A stretch of 64,000 bases of DNA. Origin: Bradyrhizobium tropiciagri (GTDB lineage Bacteria > Pseudomonadota > Alphaproteobacteria > Rhizobiales > Xanthobacteraceae). Shown here in pieces: positions 1 to 7,547 of the stretch. The notes beneath the pieces are model-generated. The model made no database searches. It saw nothing but the letters and a program-made list of their open reading frames with translations, and had not been told where the DNA came from. The position numbers were made by a program, and so were the translations under genes. The first letter of the stretch is position 1. Every line of letters starts with the position of its first letter. The stretch is taken from assembly GCF_001189845.1 (NCBI RefSeq), contig NZ_LFLZ01000005.1:124001-188000 (forward strand), read 5' to 3'.

Positions 1-107
1 GCCTTCTCCAGCACGGGGTCGAGGATCAACGCCTCGCCGCCGGCGCGGCTCGCGAGCAGATAGCTGTAGGTGCCGGACACGCTGTCGAAGAGCTGGCGAA
101 AGATCAT
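1..107 (-). CDS. Metallo-beta-lactamase-fold hydrolase, N-terminal fragment (partial)
   Basis: Reading leftward from an ATG at 107 gives 35 codons that run off the window edge without a stop. The peptide begins [20 protein letters not shown] and continues through [14 protein letters not shown]. This matches the start of MBL-fold persulfide (sulfur) dioxygenases of the ETHE1/Blh type, where the strand ending in IDPV is the first beta strand of the fold. The metal-binding HxHxDH motif would lie outside the window. It follows the sox genes on the same strand, which fits a sulfur role, but about 276 bp with a palindromic repeat separates it from the preceding gene, so it may have its own promoter. 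Family assignment is from a short N-terminus and is tentative. Confidence 0.6.
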   Translation of the reverse strand, partial: MIFRQLFDSVSGTYSYLLASRAGGEALILDPVLEK

Positions 108-227
108 GACGGCTTACCTGTTCTCCGGGTCGAGTCGTAGGGAGGATATTATTCCATAGATAGGGTGCATTCAAAGCAAATCCATCCCCGTACCCCCCTG
201 TCCCCGTCACCCCAAACCCTGTCCCCC

Positions 228-364
228 GTCACCCTGAGGAGGCTGCGTAGCAGCGCGTCTCGAAGGGTCGACGGCCCGGCTCTTTCCGCGAGGCTATCAG
301 CGTGCGGAGGCAGTGGGGCCGTGCATCCTTCGAGACGCCCGCTGCGCGGGCTCCTCAGGATGAC
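228..364. repeat. Palindromic repeat, family A copy 1
   Basis: An imperfect long hairpin begins GTCACCCTGAGGAGGCTGCG and ends in the complementary CTCCTCAGGATGAC. The arms carry the shared string TCTCGAAGG...ACGGCCCGGC and its partner GCATCCTTCGAGACGCCC. Three further copies lie at 5710-5836, 8079-8182 and 47324-47427. It fills most of the gap between the MBL-fold fragment and the first DsrE-like gene, and nothing else is seen in that gap. Confidence 0.8.
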
Positions 365-383
365 GGGTTATGGTCTTGGGCGC

Positions 384-827
384 CTACGGCCTCACGTAAC
401 TCCAGCCCTGTTCCTGCAGCTCCATCAGATGCACCACACCCGACGGTACGATGGTGGCGTCGGGGACGGCTGATATGGCGTGGCCTTCGGCCTTCTCCAT
501 GCCCTGCCTGGTGTTGCCGCAGGCGGAGAACTGGATCTTGCCGGGGAAGACGAAATCCTTGAGCCGCCTGATGCGGTCCTGCACCGGCGAGGTATCGCTG
601 CGCAGCATATGCAGGCCGGGGCCGTAGGCGACGATATCGATCTCCACGTCCTCGTTCTTTGCACGATAGTATTCGATCACGTTGGTCGCGTTGTTGAGCG
701 CGAGATTCATGACCTGCGGATCGTTCTGGTCGACCTGGATCGCGATGCGGTGCGGCTTGTCGGCGGCGAATGCGCTCGCTGCGAGGGCGAGCGAAAGCAG
801 CGCGGCGGTGGCGAGACGGCGAAGCAT
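384..827 (-). CDS. Exported DsrE-family-like protein 1
   Basis: The product is 147 aa. Residues 1-21 form a signal peptide ending in ASAFAA, so the mature protein should be periplasmic. The body has the alternating strand/helix pattern of the DsrE/DsrF/TusD fold, with the block VEIDIVAYGPGLHML near residues 61-75 and a single cysteine, C103, in FSACGNT. In this family the conserved cysteine carries persulfide sulfur. It is a paralogue of the next gene upstream: both share the V-E-I-(D)-I-V-A-(Y/F)-G-P-G block and end in GY/GW-S/T-x-VRP. It lies after soxB on the same strand, with a family B repeat between it and its paralogue. A periplasmic sulfur carrier for the Sox pathway is an inference. 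Confidence 0.75.
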   Translation of the reverse strand: MLRRLATAALLSLALAASAFAADKPHRIAIQVDQNDPQVMNLALNNATNVIEYYRAKNEDVEIDIVAYGPGLHMLRSDTSPVQDRIRRLKDFVFPGKIQFSACGNTRQGMEKAEGHAISAVPDATIVPSGVVHLMELQEQGWSYVRP

Positions 828-862
828 GGGAAGCTCACTTGAAGAGGCTCCGCTGTCACCTC

Positions 863-946
863 GTCATTGCGAGGAGCGAAGCGACGAAGCAATCCATTCT
901 GTCCCTGCGGCAAAAGCATGGATTGCTTCGCTTCGCTCGCAATGAC
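863..946. repeat. Palindromic repeat, family B copy 1
   Basis: The hairpin runs from GTCATTGCGAGGAGCGAAGC to GCTTCGCTCGCAATGAC with a short unpaired middle. Other copies are at 15093-15177, 15375-15459, 26416-26499 (chimeric) and 52582-52663. It separates the two DsrE-like paralogues. Confidence 0.85.
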
Positions 947-954
947 GCGGAGGG

Positions 955-1410
955 TTACGGCCTCACCAGCGTGTAGCCGTTCTCGGTCAACAGCAAGATC
1001 TGCGCGACGCCGACCTGCACGGGGGTGGCGGCGGCGATGTAGTCCGGCCGCTTGCCGGTGTCGCGCTCGATCGTGTCGACGGTGTTGAGGCAGATGTCTA
1101 CCCGTGCGCCCTGCGCGACCAGGCTCTCGACCAGCTTGCGGTTGGCATTGTCCGGCTTGAGCAAGTCGATGCCCGGGCCGAAGGCGACGATCTCGACCGC
1201 GACCTTGTCCGGGTCGTAGTGCTTCATCAGATTGCTGGCGACGCTGAGGACGAGGCCCTGCTTCTTCGCGTCGTTGTCGGAGAGCTGCAGCACGACCCTG
1301 TGCTCGGCGAACGGCTTGTCCTGCAGCGGCGCAAGCTGGGCGCGGGCGAGCGGCGTCGCCAGCGCGATCGCCGCAAGGCCGAGTGCCGCGATGAGCGCGC
1401 GCCGCGTCAT
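955..1410 (-). CDS. Exported DsrE-family-like protein 2
   Basis: The product is 151 aa from an ATG at 1410, which overlaps the soxB stop codon by ATGA, so the two are translationally coupled. The frame stays open much further upstream, but that extension is antisense-style composition inside soxB and is not credible. Residues 1-24 form a signal peptide (ALIAALGLAAIALATPLARA). The DsrE-like block VEIVAFGPGIDLL lies near residues 72-84, and the only cysteine, C107, sits in VDICLNT. Being coupled to soxB and paralogous to the following gene, it is probably a periplasmic protein of the thiosulfate-oxidation system that handles sulfane sulfur. The exact reaction is not shown by the sequence. Confidence 0.78.
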   Translation of the reverse strand: MTRRALIAALGLAAIALATPLARAQLAPLQDKPFAEHRVVLQLSDNDAKKQGLVLSVASNLMKHYDPDKVAVEIVAFGPGIDLLKPDNANRKLVESLVAQGARVDICLNTVDTIERDTGKRPDYIAAATPVQVGVAQILLLTENGYTLVRP

Positions 1411-3158
1411 CCGTGCCTCGCAATGCCCAAATTGTCGTCGACGCCTTTCAGCGTCACGCCGGGCTCGTTGCGGTTCGGCGGCCGGCCGGCGCGCAGATGC
1501 CTGGCAACGACATCCCAGATCGGTGCGCCGCTCTGCTGATTGACCGAGGCCCAGCCCGCGACCTTGTAGTGCTTGGCGGCCTCGATATGCTTGCCGTTGC
1601 CGAGCTTCAGCTCGGAGATGCGCTTGCCGACGCTCTCGCCGGGCGTGCAGGTGTAGGCGAGGCCGCCGACGCGGACCATGTCGCCGCCCTGCTGGTAATA
1701 GGGATCGGCGTTGAACAGATTGTCGCAGACGTCTTCCAGCACGTCCTTGATCTGGCTGCCGGTCATCGTCGCGACGTAGGTCTCGGGATAGGTGATCGCG
1801 GTCTCCGACAGCACGTCTTCCATGGTCAGCGGCTGGCCGGCCAGCGTGGTGAGGCCCCAGCGGAAGCCCGGCGACAGCGCGATTTCGGCGTTGAGCTCGT
1901 TCAGCAGCGCATCGCAGATCAATTGGTCGACGGTGCCGGAGAAATTGCCGCGGCGGTAAAGCAGGCGGTCGGCGGTGCCGAGCTTGTCGCTCCATTCGTC
2001 GAGATGCGGATCGCGCATCTTGTCGATCAGCGCCTGCATCGCCGGATCGGGCTTCAACAGCTCGGCGAAAACCGGCAGCAGGCGGTAGCGGATATTGGCG
2101 ACCTTGCCCTTGGCGAGATCGAGATCGAGCACGCCGATGAACTTGCCGTTGGAGCCGGCATTGGTGACCAGCGTGACGCCGCCGGCATTGGTCACGGTGA
2201 TCGGGATCGGGATCGCGTCATGGGTGTGGCCGCCGAGAATGACGTCGATTCCGGTGACGCGGCCGGCGAGCTTGAGGTCGACGTCCATGCCGTTATGCGA
2301 CAGCAGGATCACCGCGTCGACCTTGTCATTATTGCGATGGCCGTCGACGAGCTTTTGCAGCTCGTCGTCGCGGATGCCGAACTTCCAGTCCGGCGTGAAG
2401 CGCTTGGGATGTGCGATCGGCACATAGGGGAAGGCCTGGCCGATGATCGCGACGCGATGGCCGCCGATCTCCTTGATGATCGACGGCTTGAACACCCGCC
2501 CCGAGGCCGGATCGAACGCCTTGGCGTCGTTGAACGCGGCTTCCTCGGTCAGGAACACGTTCTGCGCCAGGAACTCGCCCTTGAAGCGGGAGAGATTGTC
2601 GCGCAGCACCTGCTCGCCATAGGTGAATTCCCAATGCCCGGTCATCGCCTCGATGCCGAGCAGATTGGCGGCCTCCACCATGTCGGCGCCGTTCATCGCA
2701 TTGGCAAGGCCGGTGCCCTGCCAGAGGTCACCGCCGTCGAGCAGGATCGAGCGCTTCTCGCCGACATCGGCGCGCAGCTTGTCGACCAGCGTCTTCAGAT
2801 GGGCAAAGCCACCGAGCCGGCCGAAGCGGCTGGCGGCCTTCTCGAACTCGACGCAGGTAAAGGCATAGGCATCGGCGCTGTCCGGCCGGATGCCGAAGCG
2901 GTCGAGGAACGCCTTGCCGACCAGATGCGGCGGCTGGCCGGCCATCGCGCCGACGCCGATATTGACGCCGGGTTCGCGGAAGAACACCGGCTTCAGCTGC
3001 GCATGGGTGTCGGTCAGATGCAGGATGCGGGCGTTGCCGAAGCGCTCGAGGTCGTAGACGCTGGCGGTATCGGCGCTGCGCGCGAGGCGGGGCAGGCCGG
3101 CCACGAGCGTCGCGGCGGCCGAAGCTCTCAGGAAATCCCGGCGGCGGATGATCATCAT
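1407..3158 (-). CDS. soxB: Thiosulfohydrolase SoxB
   Basis: A 583-aa protein starting at the ATG at 3158, which follows GGAGAGA; a second ATG at 3155 has slightly better spacing. The N-terminus RRRDFLRASAAATLVAGL is a twin-arginine signal, as expected for a periplasmic di-manganese enzyme loaded in the cytoplasm. Metallophosphoesterase motifs are visible: HLTDTHAQL near residue 45, a GGDLW motif, and GGHTHD. A C-terminal 5'-nucleotidase domain follows. SoxB hydrolyses the sulfone group of thiosulfate bound to the SoxY cysteine and releases sulfate. It lies after the soxK-like gene with a 31-bp gap and is coupled to the DsrE-like gene downstream. Confidence 0.95.
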   Translation of the reverse strand: MMIIRRRDFLRASAAATLVAGLPRLARSADTASVYDLERFGNARILHLTDTHAQLKPVFFREPGVNIGVGAMAGQPPHLVGKAFLDRFGIRPDSADAYAFTCVEFEKAASRFGRLGGFAHLKTLVDKLRADVGEKRSILLDGGDLWQGTGLANAMNGADMVEAANLLGIEAMTGHWEFTYGEQVLRDNLSRFKGEFLAQNVFLTEEAAFNDAKAFDPASGRVFKPSIIKEIGGHRVAIIGQAFPYVPIAHPKRFTPDWKFGIRDDELQKLVDGHRNNDKVDAVILLSHNGMDVDLKLAGRVTGIDVILGGHTHDAIPIPITVTNAGGVTLVTNAGSNGKFIGVLDLDLAKGKVANIRYRLLPVFAELLKPDPAMQALIDKMRDPHLDEWSDKLGTADRLLYRRGNFSGTVDQLICDALLNELNAEIALSPGFRWGLTTLAGQPLTMEDVLSETAITYPETYVATMTGSQIKDVLEDVCDNLFNADPYYQQGGDMVRVGGLAYTCTPGESVGKRISELKLGNGKHIEAAKHYKVAGWASVNQQSGAPIWDVVARHLRAGRPPNRNEPGVTLKGVDDNLGIARHG

Positions 3159-3189
3159 TCTCTCCGCGCGGCCCCTGGCCTGCGCGCCT

Positions 3190-3504
3190 TTAACGAACTT
3201 CCATGTCCTTCCAGCGTTCCTTTTCGCTGGTGGCCTGAAAGATCGATGCCTTTGCCAGCGCCTCGGCCTCCTTGGCCTGGGCGACTGCGGTGTCGAAATC
3301 ACCAGCCTCACCGGCCTTTTTTGCGGCGGCGAGCGTCGAAGCCGTGGTGGTCCACTGGTTGCGGAGATTGCCGGCTTCCTTGTTGGCGGCCTCAGCCGCG
3401 GCATACGCCGCCTTGTAGTCGGCCTCGGAGGCGGCAAGGGCGCCGGTTGCAGTTGCGAGCAGCACGGCTGACGCTGCGAAGATCGCTCTGACGGCAGCCC
3501 TCAT
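3190..3504 (-). CDS. soxK: SoxXA-binding protein (SoxK-like)
   Basis: The product is 104 aa from the ATG at 3504, overlapping the soxA stop by ATGA. A signal peptide (AIFAASAVLLATATGALA) precedes a helical, alanine- and lysine-rich body of about 75 residues with coiled-coil character (YKAAYAAAEAANKEAGN and AAAKKAGEAGDFDTAVAQAK). Size, signal and position directly after soxA match the small SoxXA-binding protein (SAXB/SoxK) that stimulates the heterodimeric cytochrome SoxXA. No cysteine or heme motif is present. The name rests on context and general features; sequence conservation in this family is low. Confidence 0.7.
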   Translation of the reverse strand: MRAAVRAIFAASAVLLATATGALAASEADYKAAYAAAEAANKEAGNLRNQWTTTASTLAAAKKAGEAGDFDTAVAQAKEAEALAKASIFQATSEKERWKDMEVR

Positions 3505-4358
3505 GGCCGTGCTCCCGGACCCGAAATCGGCAGGCCGTTGCTGACATAGGACAGATAATATTCGAGGTCGCGGTATTCGTCGTCCTGCGGGTCGAGCGGC
3601 ACGCCGCGGATCTGGCTGTTGCAGGTGGTGAAGCGGCGGCTGGTCGTGCCCATGCCGCTCCATTCCGAGCGGTAGATCGGCATCGCGTTCAGGATGCCGA
3701 GTGCCGGCGCCAGCACCTCGGCGCGGATCCGTTCGCCCGGGCTCTGGATGTGGCAGGTGGCGCAGGAGAAATTGAGCTGGCCGCGGCGGGTGTAGAAATA
3801 CTCCTTGCCCTTCTGGTAGGCCTGAAGCGCGCGCGGATCGTTCGGGATCTTGATGTCCATCGGCTTGCCGCGCGAGGTGAAGGCCATGTAGGCGGTGAGC
3901 GCCGCCATATCGTCCTTCACATAGGAGAACGGCGCCTCGCCATTGGCCTCGCGGCAGCGGTTGAGCGCGAGTTCGAGCGTGACGACCTTGCCTTCCTTCT
4001 CGTCGAAATAGGGATAGTTCTGGCGGATGCCGATGCCCTTGTTCGGGAAGCAGTCGGCGTAGGTCTTGCCGTTCTTGAACGGCGTCGAGAACATCTCCTT
4101 GCCGGCCTCGAGCGAGAACTCGTAGGGCGGAAACTGCTCCTTCTCCTCCCACTGCTTGTGCAGGTCCTCATTCATCGAATAGGGACCGTTGACGAAATCT
4201 TCGAGCTTCAGCTTGGGGAATTTGGTGGTGAAGAATTTCTGGAACGCGGCCTTGTCGGCGGCGGGATCGATGCTGTCGGCCGCGCGCGCCGGTGCACACG
4301 CCAGCATGCCGAGCACGAGCGAGGCGATCGCGGCGCGGATTGCGAGGCGCGCCGTCAT
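3501..4358 (-). CDS. soxA: L-cysteine S-thiosulfotransferase subunit SoxA (single-heme type)
   Basis: A 285-aa exported c-type cytochrome. Residues 1-26 are a signal peptide. Only one heme-binding CxxCH is present (CATCH, 199-203). The N-terminal domain has C103 and C135 but no second CxxCH, so this is the single-heme form, in which those cysteines would form a disulfide. C246 in TTCNSQ is at the position of the cysteine that ligates the active-site heme and accepts thiosulfate as a cysteine persulfide. With SoxX it couples thiosulfate oxidatively to SoxY. The ATG overlaps the soxZ stop (ATGA) and the stop overlaps the soxK-like start, so the genes form one transcript. Confidence 0.95.
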   Translation of the reverse strand: MTARLAIRAAIASLVLGMLACAPARAADSIDPAADKAAFQKFFTTKFPKLKLEDFVNGPYSMNEDLHKQWEEKEQFPPYEFSLEAGKEMFSTPFKNGKTYADCFPNKGIGIRQNYPYFDEKEGKVVTLELALNRCREANGEAPFSYVKDDMAALTAYMAFTSRGKPMDIKIPNDPRALQAYQKGKEYFYTRRGQLNFSCATCHIQSPGERIRAEVLAPALGILNAMPIYRSEWSGMGTTSRRFTTCNSQIRGVPLDPQDDEYRDLEYYLSYVSNGLPISGPGARP

Positions 4359-4666
4359 TGAATCTTCGCCGTGGTGGTGTCGGTCGCGCCCTTGTTGTCG
4401 ACCCAGCTGACCTTGAGATCGTCGCCCTTCTTGCCGCCCTTGAAGGCGAACTTGACATAGGGGTCCTTGGAGACGCCGCCGCCCCAGTCGGCGACGAACA
4501 CCGGCTTGCCGTCATATTCGAAGGTCAGCACCTGGATGAAATGCGGCGGGATGATCTCGCCCTTGGCGTCCTTGACGAAGCCGGAATCCATCGGATGCTG
4601 GATCAGCGCCTGCACCTCGGTGGTGTCGCCGTTCGAGGTGGCGCGCACGCGAATGCTCGATGCCAT
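4355..4666 (-). CDS. soxZ: Thiosulfate oxidation carrier complex protein SoxZ
   Basis: The product is 103 aa without a signal peptide, the usual SoxZ length. It opens SSIRVRATSNGDTTEVQALI and has the immunoglobulin-like beta pattern ending KVSWVDNKGATDTTTAKIQ. SoxZ pairs with SoxY and is exported with it through the Tat signal carried by SoxY. It starts 22 bp after the soxY stop and overlaps soxA. Confidence 0.95.
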   Translation of the reverse strand: MASSIRVRATSNGDTTEVQALIQHPMDSGFVKDAKGEIIPPHFIQVLTFEYDGKPVFVADWGGGVSKDPYVKFAFKGGKKGDDLKVSWVDNKGATDTTTAKIQ

Positions 4667-4688
4667 CTTGATTGTCCCTTGATTGAAC

Positions 4689-5183
4689 TCAGCCGCCGCA
4701 GCCGCCGACGGTGACCTTGATTTCCTTGCTTGCGCTGTAGAGCTTGCCGCCGGCCTCGACGATCACGGTGACGTTGCTGGTCTTGGCCATCTTGATGCGG
4801 TTGGCGACGCTCGGCAGCGTGCCGGCCGGAATCTTGTAGGAGGCGATCAGCGAGATCGGGTTCTCGCTCACCAGGAACGAGATCGAGGTGACGTCTGATA
4901 GCGTCGTGGTGGCCGAGATCGGCACCACAGCGCCGTTCTCGGCGATCTCGGGCGCGTCCATCTTGACCTTGTCCGAGGTCTCGGCGGTCTTGCCATAGAG
5001 CGCCTTGATCGCGTCGGCCTCGTTCTTCTGCTTGAACGCCTCTTCCGGATATTTGTCGTTGGCGGCGGCGAGCGCCCGCGGCACGTCGAACGGAATGACG
5101 CCAAGGCCGATCAGCGCGGCGATACCCGCGCCCTTCAGCACCAGGCGGCGGTTCGCAAGAAATTCGCTGGTCGTGATGTTCAT
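4689..5183 (-). CDS. soxY: Thiosulfate oxidation carrier protein SoxY
   Basis: The product is 164 aa from the ATG at 5183, chosen because GAGGAGA lies 8-9 bp upstream; a 12-codon upstream extension lacks this. The N-terminus NRRLVLKGAGIAALIGLG is a Tat signal. The protein ends in GGCGG, the mobile swinging arm whose cysteine carries the sulfur intermediates through SoxXA, SoxB and, where present, SoxCD. It forms the SoxYZ carrier with the next gene. Confidence 0.96.
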   Translation of the reverse strand: MNITTSEFLANRRLVLKGAGIAALIGLGVIPFDVPRALAAANDKYPEEAFKQKNEADAIKALYGKTAETSDKVKMDAPEIAENGAVVPISATTTLSDVTSISFLVSENPISLIASYKIPAGTLPSVANRIKMAKTSNVTVIVEAGGKLYSASKEIKVTVGGCGG

Positions 5184-5215
5184 CGAAAGAATCTCCTCAA
5201 GCTGATGTCGCCGCG

Positions 5216-5563
5216 TCACAGCGTCTGCAGGAAGTCCACCACCGCGTTGATTTCCTTCTCGCTCAGAATCCGGTTTCGGCCGAACGGCGGCATCACGGTC
5301 TGCGGATTGCGCTTGGTCTCATCGGTCACGATCGCGATCAGTTCGTCGCGGCTGTATTTCGCCTTGAGGCCGGTCAATTCGGGGCCGATCGTGCCGGGCA
5401 GGTCGCCGCCCTTGATGACGTGGCAGGTCAGGCAATTGCCCTTGCCGCGGTCGAAGGCGAGCGTTTGGCCCTCGGCGGCGGACTGGGCTTGCGCGGGCAT
5501 GGCCATGGCAATGCCCGCCAGCAGCGCCAGGACGAAGGCTGGCTTGGAGAAAGTGGCGATCAA
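5216..5563 (-). CDS. soxX: Cytochrome SoxX
   Basis: Called from a TTG at 5563, giving 115 aa. No in-frame ATG or GTG lies close upstream, and this start places a good signal peptide (VLALLAGIAMAMPAQAQ) at the N-terminus. The heme motif CLTCH is at residues 44-48, and M91 in TVMPPFG is the likely axial ligand. SoxX forms the heterodimer with SoxA. It is the first gene of the sox operon and lies 32 bp before soxY. The start codon is the least certain part. Confidence 0.9.
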   Translation of the reverse strand: MIATFSKPAFVLALLAGIAMAMPAQAQSAAEGQTLAFDRGKGNCLTCHVIKGGDLPGTIGPELTGLKAKYSRDELIAIVTDETKRNPQTVMPPFGRNRILSEKEINAVVDFLQTL

Positions 5564-5709
5564 GGACGTTTCCCGGGCTTCAATCTCGATGATCCCATGG
5601 CAATATAAAGAGTGGAAAGCACAAAGGCCATCGGCTGGCAACACGGAGAATAGGCGCGTTGCGACGGGGTTAATGGAAGCGTGGTGGTCCGCAGGGGCAT
5701 GATCAGATC

Positions 5710-5836
5710 CATCATCCTGAGGAGCGCGTAGCGCGTCTCGAAGGATGGACGGCCCGGCTGGTGGCCGTGCATCCTTCGAGGCTCGCGAGAGCTCGCGCCT
5801 CCAGCGACAAAGGCGAAGCCTTTGCGCGGGGATGAC
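5710..5836. repeat. Palindromic repeat, family A copy 2, in the soxX upstream gap
   Basis: The gap 5564-5918 between soxX and the divergent methyltransferase gene holds this family A copy (ATCATCCTGAGGAGCGCGTA ... GCGGGGATGAC), with a diverged right arm containing an extra small palindrome (GCTCGCGAGAGCTCGCG). No clear sigma-70 promoter for soxX was recognised in the rest of the gap. Confidence 0.75.
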
Positions 5837-5918
5837 GGACCAGGCAATGTCGGCGAGCCGGTTCCGGTTTTGCCGATAGGAGCGGCCTGATCTAGAAGCG
5901 GTTACAAGGAGAAGCGCG

Positions 5919-6602
5919 GTGGCGGAGTTCGTGGTGGAGTTCGGCAAGGACGGCAGCCCGGTCGAGGCGGACGGGCGGCTCGACGCGGCGGCGTTCCACC
6001 GCAATCACCAACCGATCTGGGCGGTCCTGAAGAATTACCTCGCCGGCCAATTCGGCGACGTGCTGGAGGCCGGCAGCGGCACCGGCCAGCATGTGGTCTA
6101 TTTCGCCGGCCAGACGCCCGACATCACCTGGTGGCCGAGCGACCTCCATGCCGCGCATCTGCGCAGTATCGAGGCCTGGCGCGCGCATGCCGCCCTTGCC
6201 AACATCCGGCCGCCGCACCCGATCGATCTGTCCGACCCGGCCTGGTCGCCGGCGCCGTCGGACGGCAAAGGTCCGGACAAGCTGCTCGCGATCTTCTGCG
6301 CCAATGTGATCCACATCGCGCCGTGGCGCGTCGCCGAAGGCCTGTTCGCCGGCGCCGCGCGGCATCTGCGCGCCGATGGCCGGCTGTTCCTCTACGGCCC
6401 ATTCAAGCGCGACGGCAAGCACACCGCGCTCAGCAATGCCGTGTTCGACACCTCGTTGCGCGAGCGCGATGCCGAATGGGGCGTGCGCGACATCGCTGAT
6501 GTCGAGGCGCTTGCGGAGAGCGTCGGGTTGAAGCTCGCAGGCAGCTTCGAGATGCCGGCCAACAACATGATCCTGATGTTCGTGCGGAAGGGCGGCGTTT
6601 AA
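5919..6602 (+). CDS. DUF938 SAM-dependent methyltransferase
   Basis: The product is 227 aa from a GTG at 5919, preceded by AAGGAG at 5906-5911. The SAM-binding motif I is LEAGSGTGQHVVYFA near residues 48-62, followed by an acidic residue in WWPSDLH. FCANVIHIAPW and the C-terminal FEMPANNMILMFVRKGG are hallmarks of the DUF938 class-I methyltransferases. The substrate of this family is not known. It is convergent with the next gene: the two stops overlap at 6599-6602. Confidence 0.85.
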   Translation: MAEFVVEFGKDGSPVEADGRLDAAAFHRNHQPIWAVLKNYLAGQFGDVLEAGSGTGQHVVYFAGQTPDITWWPSDLHAAHLRSIEAWRAHAALANIRPPHPIDLSDPAWSPAPSDGKGPDKLLAIFCANVIHIAPWRVAEGLFAGAARHLRADGRLFLYGPFKRDGKHTALSNAVFDTSLRERDAEWGVRDIADVEALAESVGLKLAGSFEMPANNMILMFVRKGGV

Positions 6603-7471
6603 TCGTAAGCCAAACACCACCCGTCGCCGCGCAGCCAGCAGCGCTCGTCGGGAAGCTCAGCGTCACGATAAAGCTGCGTCACCTTCTGCCAGCCGCCGCG
6701 GGCGAGGGCTTCGGCCAATGCCTGCTCGGACGCTTGGTCGCGGCCGCCGTCGCAGGGAATGATCGCGACCGGTGATATCCAGGCGGCCCGATAGCCTGCG
6801 CCCTCGCGCCGGATCCGGAACACGGCGCCGGATCGCGCCACCTGCTCGGGCGCGCCGCCCTTGAATCCATCATCCGACGTCAGCGGCAGGATCAGGCGGC
6901 CGCCGTCGGCAAGGCCGTCGAGCCATCGGGCGGCAGGCCGGGTGCAGCCGGCGTTGACATAGATCACGTCGGCTGATCCGAACGACACCAGCGTGCCGTC
7001 ACCCTGGATGATCTCGACATTGGCGTAAGCTCTGAGATTGGCGCGGGCGCGTGCTGCAAGCTCCACGTCGTATTCGATCCCAGTGACGCGCCCGGACGGC
7101 CCGACCAGATGCGCGAGGATCGCGGTGTAGTAGCCGGTGCCGGTTCCGATATGCACCACGTGTTCGCCGCTGGCGGGCGCGGCCTGATGCATGAGATAGG
7201 CGTGCAGCGAGGGCTGGCCGTTGTTGAGGCGGCGCTCGGGCAGCAACGCGACCAGATCGTTGGTGTAGAGATAGACCGGATCGGCATCGGGCGTCGGCAC
7301 ATAGTCGCGGCTCCACCACCTCAGCATCAGCCATGGCCCGGGGCCGACGAAGTCCTCGCGCGGAATGGCGGCGAAGGCTGCGGTCAGTCGCGGATCGACG
7401 ACATTGGCGGCGGCCGTGATCTGCTTGGCATAGGCTCTGCGGACGATGCGGAGTTCGGCTTGGGGGTCCAT
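6599..7471 (-). CDS. [20 protein letters not shown] O-methyltransferase-like protein
   Basis: The product is 290 aa from the ATG at 7471, chosen for GGGAGGGAG 8 bp upstream. PCMT-like features are AIPREDFVGPG near the N-terminus, VVHIGTGTGYYTAILAHLVG as SAM motif I, VTGIEYDVELA and VEIIQGDG. The SAM core is complete, but the C-terminus (ending GDGWCLAYD) is longer than in classical PCMT. It may therefore be a paralogue with another substrate. It is divergent from the HicB-like gene, and the 76-bp intergenic region holds a palindromic operator. Confidence 0.8.
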   Translation of the reverse strand: MDPQAELRIVRRAYAKQITAAANVVDPRLTAAFAAIPREDFVGPGPWLMLRWWSRDYVPTPDADPVYLYTNDLVALLPERRLNNGQPSLHAYLMHQAAPASGEHVVHIGTGTGYYTAILAHLVGPSGRVTGIEYDVELAARARANLRAYANVEIIQGDGTLVSFGSADVIYVNAGCTRPAARWLDGLADGGRLILPLTSDDGFKGGAPEQVARSGAVFRIRREGAGYRAAWISPVAIIPCDGGRDQASEQALAEALARGGWQKVTQLYRDAELPDERCWLRGDGWCLAYD

Positions 7472-7497
7472 CGCGGTGCTCCCTCCCAATGTGTTAT

Positions 7498-7531
7498 TTG
7501 ACACACCGAGGTGTGTGAAATAGCATACCTC
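7498..7531 (+). promoter_or_regulatory. Sigma-70-type promoter with overlapping palindromic operator
   Basis: TTGACA (7498-7503) and TAGCAT (7521-7526) are separated by exactly 17 bp and point at the HicB-like gene. The spacer contains the perfect palindrome ACACACC-GA-GGTGTGT (7501-7516). A second inverted repeat, GAGGTGTG (7508-7515) with CATACCTC (7524-7531), overlaps the -10 box. This arrangement is expected for autoregulation by the ribbon-helix-helix protein encoded immediately downstream; that link is an inference. Confidence 0.6.
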
Positions 7532-7547
7532 GACGACGGAGGCCACA

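Noticed and set aside
1413..3491. A 692-codon open frame on the plus strand opposite soxB
   Set aside because: It mirrors the soxB codons, has the repetitive composition typical of high-GC antisense frames and resembles no family. Similar long mirror frames opposite yidC, cydA, the mutase and the glutamate dehydrogenase were rejected for the same reason.
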